Shown piece by piece: positions 1 to 5,456 of a DNA stretch of 9,833 nucleotides (position 1 is its first letter; each line of letters opens with the position of its first letter). The position numbers and the translations under genes were made by a program. Origin of the DNA: Chloroflexota bacterium (lineage in GTDB: Bacteria > Chloroflexota > Anaerolineae > Aggregatilineales > Phototrophicaceae); contig JAPOYU010000108.1 in the NCBI GenBank assembly GCA_026706395.1, forward strand, positions 1-9,833, in the 5' to 3' direction. Below the pieces are notes generated by a model. It searched no databases, had not been told where the DNA came from, and saw nothing but the letters and a program-made list of their open reading frames with translations.

Positions 1-297
1 GACGAGTTGACGCTGCTCCTTCGTATCGCCGTGCCCCTGGCGATTCCCGCCTTCAGCACCCTCGCCATCGTCAATCTGCTCTTCACCTGGAACGATTTGC
101 TCTGGCCCCTGATCGCCATCAGCACCGCCGAGAACCATCCCGTCGCCATCGCGGTATTGGGTTACGCCGGTCCATGGCAGACGGAATACGGCATTACATT
201 CGCCGGCTATGTCCTCGCGTCACTGCCGCTCATCATTATCTTCGCCTTTACATCCAGGCGCTTCATGGATGGCTTGGCTGGGGGCTTGAGTATCTAG
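1..297 (+). CDS. Sugar ABC transporter permease, MalG-like (CUT1), C-terminal part only
   Basis: The window opens inside this gene, in frame from base 1, and about 98 C-terminal residues are present. The protein would be an inner-membrane subunit of a carbohydrate importer that docks on a cytoplasmic ATPase. The visible part begins within the EAA loop region that contacts the ATPase (LRIAVPLAIPAFSTLAI, matching the usual 'I.lPl..P.l..l.i' pattern). Next come the WNDLLWPLI segment typical of MalG-type permeases, a last hydrophobic helix (about residues 68-82) and the tail FMDGLAGGLSI. That tail matches the family ending 'f..Gl..G.vKg'. The stop is TAG at 295-297. The GH116 gene follows 42 bases later on the same strand, so both are probably in one operon and the imported sugar may be the GH116 substrate. 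The substrate cannot be read from this fragment. Confidence 0.88.
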   Translation, partial: DELTLLLRIAVPLAIPAFSTLAIVNLLFTWNDLLWPLIAISTAENHPVAIAVLGYAGPWQTEYGITFAGYVLASLPLIIIFAFTSRRFMDGLAGGLSI

Positions 298-326
298 GGC
301 GTCTCTCGTCAGCTGCTGTATTGAAT

Positions 327-333
327 GAGGAAA
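327..333 (+). promoter_or_regulatory. Ribosome binding site deciding the GH116 start at 340
   Basis: GAGGAAA lies 6 bases before the ATG at 340. An in-frame ATG at 325 overlaps this site and has no comparable site ahead of it. The protein therefore more likely begins MSSWPF at 340 than MRKREM at 325. Confidence 0.6.
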
Positions 334-339
334 CGTGAA

Positions 340-852
340 ATGTCTAGCTGGCCTTTCAATGCCGACCTGCCCAAGAACCATTGGACGAAGATCCACGCCG
401 ACGGCTTCCCCGATCCTGTGCCCGGCTGCGTTTATGATGGTCACCGGCTGGATGGCGGCATCCCGCTCGGCGGGCTCGGCACCGGGTACTTCACACTGGA
501 AGGCTCCGGCCTCATCGGCCACTGCTCGATCTTCAATGATATCGTGCCGCCGCGCGCGGACTTCTCCGAATGGCTGACAGTCAAGATAGCGGGCGGGGAA
601 AGTTTGCCGCTCTCAACTGCGGACATCGCCTATTGGGGGCATCATCCGGTCGCGGATCTGGTCTGTCGATTTGAATCGAAGGGCCTGGAGCTGGGCATAC
701 GCGCATTCGTTCCCTTGATCCTCAGAAAAAGCGCCGACAGCAATATCCCGGCAGCTTTATTTGACATTGAAATACGCAGCAGTCGCGCTGAAGCGGTGCA
801 ACTTGAGCTAAATGATCGAGCCGCCGAATGCGTCCGGCAGCCCGACCTATGA
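340..852 (+). CDS. GH116-type beta-glycosidase, N-terminal piece before frameshift
   Basis: This piece encodes the N-terminal beta-sandwich domain of a glycoside hydrolase family 116 protein, related to bacterial beta-glucosidases and to human non-lysosomal glucosylceramidase GBA2. The hallmark IPLGGLGTGY is at about residues 41-50. It is followed by GLIGHCSIFND, which fits the family pattern of a glycine-rich turn and then a 'g.....f' strand. The stretch ALFDIEIRSSRAEAVQLEL (about residues 135-153) matches the domain's 'fe..l.N....v.v.l' strands. After that the frame stops making family sense and ends at a TGA (850-852). The rest of the enzyme continues one frame over from about 812. No signal peptide is visible, so the product would be cytoplasmic. 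Start 340 is chosen for its ribosome site. The piece alone lacks the catalytic domain and would be inactive, so it should be read together with the next entry as one broken or mis-sequenced gene. Confidence 0.8.
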   Translation: MSSWPFNADLPKNHWTKIHADGFPDPVPGCVYDGHRLDGGIPLGGLGTGYFTLEGSGLIGHCSIFNDIVPPRADFSEWLTVKIAGGESLPLSTADIAYWGHHPVADLVCRFESKGLELGIRAFVPLILRKSADSNIPAALFDIEIRSSRAEAVQLELNDRAAECVRQPDL

Positions 853-2398
853 GCGTGGCCCGCATGATATTGCGTTGGTGGGCGAGGATATCGATGTCGT
901 CAAACATGGCGACGAACTCAAGGGTCGCATCGCGCGAACGATTGAAGCCAAGGGATCATCCCGCGTTCGATTTGTATTTGGCTGGCATTCGCCCTACTGG
1001 CGCGACAGCGGCCGCGAACCGCATTACAATCAATACAGCCTGCGCTACGAGAGTGCAGCGGCGGCCGCCGAAGATGCGCACGGGCGCTTTGAGTCATTGC
1101 TGGATGGCGTATTGAAGTGGCAGAACGCCATCTATGCTGCCGATCTGCCAAACTGGCTGCGCGATGGGCTGGTGCAGAGCCTCTACAGCCTGTCCAAAAA
1201 CACCGTCTGGATCGCCCGAACAAGGAACTATGAGTGGTGGGATGATATCGGCTGGTTCAGCCATAACGAAAGCCACACCCGCTGCCCCATTACCGAGACC
1301 ATGGTCTGCCGCATGCACGGTCACTTGCCGATCCTGTTTTTCTTCCCCGAGCTTGAGCAGACCTCACTGGAAGCCTTCAAGCATTTTCAGATCTCTGATG
1401 GCGAAATCCCCTTTTCCTTTGGCATGGAAAGCGCCATGCGCGACCCGCGTTATCATTGCCAGCATCCTCTAAACCCCGGCCAATATGCCCAGATGATCTA
1501 TCGCCTCTTCCTGCGCAGCGGAGACCGCGACCTGCTGGCGCACTTCTATGACTCGGCCAAACGCGCGATTCGCTATCAATTCTCGCTTGATGACGATGAG
1601 GATGGCTTGGTCAACGAGCAGTCGCACGCGCGACTCGGTGAATTGTCGTCGGCGAACCAATTCTACGATATCTGGCCTTGGTACGGCACATCGGCTTATG
1701 TCGCCGGCACCTGGCTCGCCACCCTCTCCTGTGGCCAAGCTTTGGCCGCGCTGATGAATGACAATGACTTCGCCGCCGAATGCGCCGATTGGCTGGAACG
1801 CGGCAAAGCCGCTTTTCAGGACAAACTCTGGACCGGCGAGTACTACCGCCTGTGGCACGATCCGGATAACACCGGCGGCGATGGGCCCGACTGCGATGTC
1901 TCGCTCGGCAATCAACTCATGGCGCAGTGGTGTGTAAAGATAACTGGCTTGGCCGACGTTTTGCCGGCGGAGCGCATCCAGTCTGCACTGGACACGGTCA
2001 AGCGTCTCAATATGGCCGCCACCGAACATGGTCTCGTGAACGGCGTCAATCCGGATGGCGCGCGCCATGTCTCCAAACTCGACGCCGATATACATCCCCA
2101 CATTCTGCCCAATTATGATCATGGGCGGCAGGCCTTCATCGCTGAAAACCTCTGCGCCGCGATGACCTACATCTATCACGGCCAGCGTGAAACCGGACTG
2201 GAGATCGCCCGACGACTATATGAAGCCGTTGCGTTGACGGGACGGACGCCATGGAAGCAGTACTGCATGATTGACGCGGATACCGGATTGCCGGTCTGGG
2301 GCGAAGACTACTATTCGAACATGGTCATCTGGGCCTTGCCGATGGCCTGCCCAACCAGAACATTGCTGAGTTTATGCAGAGCGAACTCATTCGTGTGA
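812..2398 (+). CDS. GH116-type beta-glycosidase, catalytic piece after frameshift
   Basis: This piece carries the rest of the N-domain and the (alpha/alpha)6 catalytic domain of GH116. The ATG at 812 is probably not a real start, because the frame is only the continuation of the gene begun at 340. Family landmarks are FVFGWHSPYW (about residues 54-63 of this piece), LPNWLRDGLVQSLYSLSKNT before the catalytic core (112-131), LPILFFFPELE (about 168-178), YDIWPWYGTSAYVAGTWLA (285-303) and NMVIWALPMA near the end. By homology to TxGH116 and GBA2, the Asp of YDIW (codon 1667-1669) is the likely acid/base. A Glu in NESHT (codon 1268-1270) is a candidate nucleophile, with the alignment done from memory and less certain. 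The last 15 or so residues of this frame, after PMAC, do not look like the family because of a second frameshift. Repaired, the enzyme would run 340-2412, about 690 residues, normal for GH116. The exact sugar substrate is unknown. Confidence 0.85.
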   Translation: MIEPPNASGSPTYERGPHDIALVGEDIDVVKHGDELKGRIARTIEAKGSSRVRFVFGWHSPYWRDSGREPHYNQYSLRYESAAAAAEDAHGRFESLLDGVLKWQNAIYAADLPNWLRDGLVQSLYSLSKNTVWIARTRNYEWWDDIGWFSHNESHTRCPITETMVCRMHGHLPILFFFPELEQTSLEAFKHFQISDGEIPFSFGMESAMRDPRYHCQHPLNPGQYAQMIYRLFLRSGDRDLLAHFYDSAKRAIRYQFSLDDDEDGLVNEQSHARLGELSSANQFYDIWPWYGTSAYVAGTWLATLSCGQALAALMNDNDFAAECADWLERGKAAFQDKLWTGEYYRLWHDPDNTGGDGPDCDVSLGNQLMAQWCVKITGLADVLPAERIQSALDTVKRLNMAATEHGLVNGVNPDGARHVSKLDADIHPHILPNYDHGRQAFIAENLCAAMTYIYHGQRETGLEIARRLYEAVALTGRTPWKQYCMIDADTGLPVWGEDYYSNMVIWALPMACPTRTLLSLCRANSFV

Positions 2399-2412
2399 TG
2401 ACTTGGGCGTAA
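2344..2412 (+). other. True C-terminal tail of the GH116 gene in the original frame
   Basis: After the codons for WALPMA in the catalytic frame, shifting back by one base gives LPNQNIAEFMQSELIRVM followed by TWA and a TAA at 2410-2412. GH116 proteins typically read 'WALPmAl.gqdi..f....L' here, so this tail fits far better than the out-of-frame ending at 2398. It lies in the same frame as the N-terminal piece that starts at 340. A hairpin terminator begins 20 bases after this TAA, which also supports 2412 as the gene's real end. Confidence 0.7.
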
Positions 2413-2431
2413 GGCTTCAGTTTCTATACAT

Positions 2432-2460
2432 GCCCCGTTTGTTTCACAAAAGGGGCTTTC
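2432..2460 (+). terminator. Hairpin terminator after the GH116 gene
   Basis: GCCCC (2432-2436) pairs with GGGGC (2452-2456). Inside it, after one mismatch, TTTG pairs with CAAA around a five-base loop. Only TTTC follows, so the T-run is short. An outer pair GCTTCAG (2414-2420) and CTGAAGC (2461-2467) can also form around it. The position just after the TAA at 2412 fits an intrinsic terminator for the sugar-permease/GH116 operon. In the minus direction no T-run follows, so it probably does not serve the converging amidohydrolase gene. Confidence 0.6.
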
Positions 2461-2786
2461 CTGAAGCAGATCGTAGCACACTTACGCTGATTAAGTACGG
2501 AGTGTTTATGCGGAACTGACGCGCACCACTTAGAGATTATTCATCCCGGCATCAGGTGGGTCAGGCAATTTCGAGCAAGCCGATGCCAACACTAAACGGG
2601 AGCGCATTGCTTTCTGTGCGAATTGCGCGCGCTGAACAAGATCCATTTACGCTGCCGCTGTGGACCCTATCCAGCACGCGCTTGCCTGTCTGTGTCCAAT
2701 ACGTCAAAATCCGATATGTAGTTACCTAGGCAATCTCGCTTCTACGCCCTCGGCTGCGCGCCTGTCACTTGCGAAAATAGCCACGA
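2461..2786. other. Gap between convergent genes with no supported gene
   Basis: I see no convincing coding region, tRNA or insertion-sequence end here. The minus strand is open from 2725 down to a TGA at 2561 (54 codons), but it has no ATG start or recognisable motif. A plus-strand reading frame from 2660 runs into the amidohydrolase on the opposite strand and looks like its shadow. One short inverted repeat, ACTTA/TAAGT (2480-2496), is too weak to interpret. No clear terminator for the amidohydrolase gene was found. The stretch may be a decayed remnant or simple spacer. Confidence 0.5.
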
Positions 2787-3848
2787 TTAAGGCGCTCTGT
2801 CAGGTACGGGCAGCTTGTACAGCGCCGCAGCCGTCCGCCACATCACCGGTTCCAGCAATTCTTTCGGCAGCATGCGCATGGAAAAGTCGGGTGTGTCGCC
2901 ATCCCAGTGAGGGAAGTCCGTGGCGAACATCAGCATCTTGTCCGCCGGGAACATCGCCAGCAATTGATGCAGGTGCCCGCGGTTTTCCGGCTCTTCGATC
3001 GGCTGCGTGGTGAAGTAGACGTGATCGTAAACGATTTCGCTGGGCGGCCGATCCAGCCAGGGAACGGTCATGCGCAGGGCTTTCCAGTTTTTGTCGAAGC
3101 GCCACATGATCGGCACCAGCCAGGAGACGCCACCTTCGATCAGCACGAACTTCAAAGTCGGGAACTTCTGAAAGGTCCCCTCCGCCACCAGGCTCAGCAG
3201 GTGCGCCATATAGCTGCCGGCCAGGTTGGTATGCCATTCGAAGTAGCTGCCGGGATAACCCGTCACCGATGGCTGCCCGGAAACGCCGCTGCCCTCGGAG
3301 CCGGGGTGGATCGCCACCGGCAGGTCGTAAGCCGCCGCCGCTTCGTAAATCGGGTGATAGAAGCGATGACCGTAGCCGTAATAGGCGCCGCTGGCCATCA
3401 AAACCTGCACAACATCCGGGTGGTCGCCGCAACGATGGATTTCCGCCGCGGCCAGTGCCGAATCCGCCGTCGAGACGACCAGCGAATACTTGAAGCGCGG
3501 GTCAGTCGGCAGCCAGTCATTGATGTAGACATCGTTGACGGCGCTGCAATAGGCGGCGGCGAAGTCCGGCTCGGGCGACAAGCCGGTGGCGATGGCGCCT
3601 GAATTGAGGATGCCGAAATCGATGGCGTATTCGTCAAAGTGATATCGGGACAAGGTGTCGGGTCGGCTGTTGATGGTGATACCATCGGGCGTCAATGCGT
3701 CAGCGCGATTCACGCCGTTAGGATTCCAATAGCCCAGATGGCCCGGGCCCGAATTGCCGCTGACCACCCGCGTACGCCAGGGCTCGGGCAGAAAGTCCAA
3801 CAGCCGCTTCCGGCTAATGCCCGGGTGAATATCAGTATCAACGAGCAT
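2787..3848 (-). CDS. Amidohydrolase-2 family metal-dependent hydrolase/decarboxylase (ACMSD-like)
   Basis: This is a 353-residue protein with the pattern of amidohydrolase-related TIM barrels, the group that includes ACMSD, gamma-resorcylate decarboxylase and related lactone hydrolases. Near the N-terminus the metal-binding strand reads DTDIHP (residues 4-9), a DxDxH form instead of the classic HxH. The barrel continues with VAIHPGSEG (His181, likely metal ligand), FPTLKFVLIEGGVSWLVPIM (229-248, the usual 'fP.lk.v..E.G..W.p...' strand) and MFATDFPHWDGDTPD (307-321), whose Asp311 fits the conserved catalytic/metal Asp of 'sDyPH'. No signal peptide is seen, so it should be cytoplasmic. The start at 3848 is supported by AGGAG (plus-strand 3856-3860) 7 bases upstream. 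The gene diverges from the sulfatase and converges on the GH116 gene. The substrate cannot be told; ring-cleavage acids, aromatic acids or lactones are possible in this family. Confidence 0.87.
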   Translation of the reverse strand: MLVDTDIHPGISRKRLLDFLPEPWRTRVVSGNSGPGHLGYWNPNGVNRADALTPDGITINSRPDTLSRYHFDEYAIDFGILNSGAIATGLSPEPDFAAAYCSAVNDVYINDWLPTDPRFKYSLVVSTADSALAAAEIHRCGDHPDVVQVLMASGAYYGYGHRFYHPIYEAAAAYDLPVAIHPGSEGSGVSGQPSVTGYPGSYFEWHTNLAGSYMAHLLSLVAEGTFQKFPTLKFVLIEGGVSWLVPIMWRFDKNWKALRMTVPWLDRPPSEIVYDHVYFTTQPIEEPENRGHLHQLLAMFPADKMLMFATDFPHWDGDTPDFSMRMLPKELLEPVMWRTAAALYKLPVPDRAP

Positions 3849-3878
3849 GTTTCAGCTCCTCTCGCCGCGCTTGCCGTA

Positions 3879-3908
3879 ATCTTACTGTAGAAACAGGCGC
3901 CCGCCCAA
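3879..3908 (-). promoter_or_regulatory. Weak candidate promoter for the amidohydrolase gene
   Basis: On the minus strand TTGGGC (plus 3903-3908) and TAAGAT (plus 3879-3884) are 18 bases apart and lie about 30-60 bases before the ATG. They match the sigma70 boxes at 3 of 6 and 4 of 6 positions. The position is right but the match is poor. Confidence 0.25.
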
Positions 3909-3939
3909 GACTCGCCGCGCGCCGCCGTCCATGCCTCGT

Positions 3940-3968
3940 TTGAAATCCACATGCCGATTCGATACAGT
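3940..3968 (+). promoter_or_regulatory. Candidate sigma70-type promoter for the sulfatase gene
   Basis: TTGAAA (3940-3945, 5 of 6 matches to the -35 consensus) and TACAGT (3963-3968, 4 of 6 to the -10) are separated by exactly 17 bases. Transcription would begin near 3975, giving a leader of about 35 bases before the ATG at 4010. It sits in the divergent gap, facing away from the amidohydrolase. No operator palindrome is evident beside it. Confidence 0.45.
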
Positions 3969-4009
3969 GTAAGGTGTGAAGACTGATTTAGGCTTGACAG
4001 CATTCTATT

Positions 4010-5347
4010 ATGAGTAACCGACCCAACATCCTTCTCATCCTCACCGATCAGCAAAACGCGAATATGTTGAGTTGCGCTGGCAATCGCCATGTGCGGACGC
4101 CGGCTATGGACAGCATCGCTCGCCGCGGCACACGCTTCGAACGCGCCTACTGCATGAACCCGATGTGCGTGCCCTCGCGCTTCAGCCTATTCACCGGGCG
4201 GCGCGGCAGCGACATCGGCCTGCTGAACAACAAAGACGACCACATCAGCGAAATTCCCGCCGCGGTCCTGGAAGGGGCCATGGGCTGGCAAATGCGCCGC
4301 GCCGGCTACCGAACGGCCTACGGTGGCAAGACGCATTTCCCCCTCGGATCAAGTCCCGAGGACCTCGGCTTCGAGACCATCTCGCAAGATGACCGCGACG
4401 GGCTGGCGGAGGATTGCGTCCGGTTCCTGGCTCGCGATCACAGCGAACCCTTTCTGCTGGTCGCCTCTTTCATCAATCCTCATGACATCTGCCACATGGC
4501 GATTCGTGACTTCGCCGAGACGCCGCTGGAGCGGCGCTTGTCCCAACCGGACCGCATTGAATTGAAGGAACTGGACGCCGCCTTGCAGATTCCGGACGGT
4601 ATGACGAAGGAGGAATTCTTCCTCAGTGTCTGCCCGCCACTGCCGGATAACTTCGAAGTCCCGCCGGATGAATCGGAAGCGATTCGGCTGATGCAGGCGC
4701 GCAGCCCCTTCAAGCAGAAGGCGCGCGACCGCTATAGCGAGGAAGACTGGCGAATGCACCGCTGGGCATATGCCCGCTTGACCGAGCGGGTCGACGGCCA
4801 GATCGCCGGTCTGCTGGCTGGACTGCGAGACAATCAACTCGACGATGATACGGTCCTCGTCTTCACCAGCGATCACGGCGATATGGATGCCAGCCATCGC
4901 ATGGAGCACAAGACCGCCTTCTACGAGGAGGCGGCGCGCGTGCCTTTGCTCATCGCCGGTCCCGGCACGGCCAGTGGCGCGGTCGACGATCAGCACTTGG
5001 TCTCTAACGGGCTGGACCTGCTGCCGACATTCTGCGCCCTCGCCGGTTTTGAGCCGCCGGCGGAACTGGAAGGGCGTAGTCTGCTGCCGCTACTTGATGC
5101 TGCTCCCGCGGCGGTCTGGCGCGATGCCATCCCGGTCGAAAGCGAAATGGGCCAAATGGTCCTGCGGCAGGATGTCAAGTATATGCGGTATTATCAAGGC
5201 CAGCGGCGGGAGCAACTCATCGACCTCGCCGCCGATCCGGGCGAAATGCGCAATGCCGTCAATGACGCGGCGCAGCGCCCGCGTCTTGGGGAAATGCGCG
5301 ACGCATTTGCGGCCATGTTTCCCAGAGCGTATGATCCTTATGCCTGA
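4010..5347 (+). CDS. S1-type sulfatase (formylglycine-dependent, alkaline-phosphatase superfamily)
   Basis: This is a 445-residue sulfatase that would hydrolyse a sulfate ester. It begins with PNILLILTDQQ, which carries the first metal ligands (Asp13, Gln14). Next is the activation motif CVPSR (Cys53-Arg57), continuing as FSLFTGR, where Cys53 should be converted to formylglycine by a maturase. Other active-site landmarks are GGKTHF (Lys107, His109), NPHD (His158), FTSDHGD (Asp288, His289) and MEHKTAFYEEAARVPLLI (Lys301). No signal peptide precedes the first strand, so the enzyme appears cytoplasmic, unlike most polysaccharide sulfatases. This suggests a small or imported substrate. The start is fixed by the family's usual N-terminus. 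No good ribosome site precedes it, although a promoter-like pair lies at 3940-3968. No maturase gene is visible in the window. The exact sulfatase subfamily and substrate are not determinable by eye. The binding-protein gene follows after 109 bases. Confidence 0.93.
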   Translation: MSNRPNILLILTDQQNANMLSCAGNRHVRTPAMDSIARRGTRFERAYCMNPMCVPSRFSLFTGRRGSDIGLLNNKDDHISEIPAAVLEGAMGWQMRRAGYRTAYGGKTHFPLGSSPEDLGFETISQDDRDGLAEDCVRFLARDHSEPFLLVASFINPHDICHMAIRDFAETPLERRLSQPDRIELKELDAALQIPDGMTKEEFFLSVCPPLPDNFEVPPDESEAIRLMQARSPFKQKARDRYSEEDWRMHRWAYARLTERVDGQIAGLLAGLRDNQLDDDTVLVFTSDHGDMDASHRMEHKTAFYEEAARVPLLIAGPGTASGAVDDQHLVSNGLDLLPTFCALAGFEPPAELEGRSLLPLLDAAPAAVWRDAIPVESEMGQMVLRQDVKYMRYYQGQRREQLIDLAADPGEMRNAVNDAAQRPRLGEMRDAFAAMFPRAYDPYA

Positions 5348-5356
5348 AGGAGGTGA
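5347..5356 (+). promoter_or_regulatory. Perfect anti-16S (Shine-Dalgarno) match with no obvious start codon
   Basis: AAGGAGGTGA, fully complementary to the usual 16S rRNA 3' end, begins on the last base of the sulfatase stop codon. The nearest possible start downstream is a GTG at 5374, 17 bases away, which opens only 18 codons. The real ribosome site for the next gene is a separate GAAAGGA at 5444-5450. It may be chance, a remnant of a lost gene, or a leader-peptide site. Confidence 0.3.
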
Positions 5357-5456
5357 AGCGAAAAAGTACGATAGTGTTCGCCTTTGCCCGGCGCCACGCC
5401 TCAAGCGCGCAATTAGCAGTTTCCGAATAGGTTTCAGATTTTAGAAAGGAAACATC

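Noticed and set aside
1469..2179. Long minus-strand open frame of 236 codons inside the GH116 gene
   Set aside because: It lies antisense to clear GH116 catalytic motifs and its translation shows no family pattern. Open antisense frames are common in GC-rich genes.
2480..2496. Inverted repeat ACTTA/TAAGT as an operator or hairpin
   Set aside because: Only five base pairs, AT-rich, with no further symmetry and no gene start nearby.
2561..2725. 54-codon open stretch on the minus strand, possibly a gene remnant
   Set aside because: It has no ATG, no upstream homologous reading and no motif. This length is expected by chance in GC-rich DNA.
2660..3013. Plus-strand 117-codon frame starting in the 2461-2786 gap
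   Set aside because: It has no ribosome site, looks like low-quality composition, and runs antisense into the amidohydrolase C-terminus.
2907..3602. Plus-strand open frame of 231 codons over the amidohydrolase
   Set aside because: It is antisense to the amidohydrolase and codes for no recognisable motif. The minus-strand frame has a ribosome site and conserved active-site residues.
3994..4011. TTGACA and TATTAT next to the sulfatase start as a promoter
   Set aside because: They are only 6 bases apart and the second overlaps the ATG. The pair at 3940-3968 has the correct 17-base spacing.
5358..5381. GCGAA/TTCGC hairpin after the sulfatase as a terminator
   Set aside because: The stem is five pairs with a long unpaired interior and no T-run, so it is too weak to call.
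5374..5430. 18-codon GTG frame after the perfect Shine-Dalgarno, as a leader peptide
   Set aside because: The spacing of 17 bases is too long and the peptide shows no attenuation-type codon run. It is kept only as a possibility under the related finding.
5340..5444. 34-codon ATG frame overlapping the sulfatase end
   Set aside because: The ATG lies within sulfatase codons ahead of the Shine-Dalgarno, and the product is basic and featureless.
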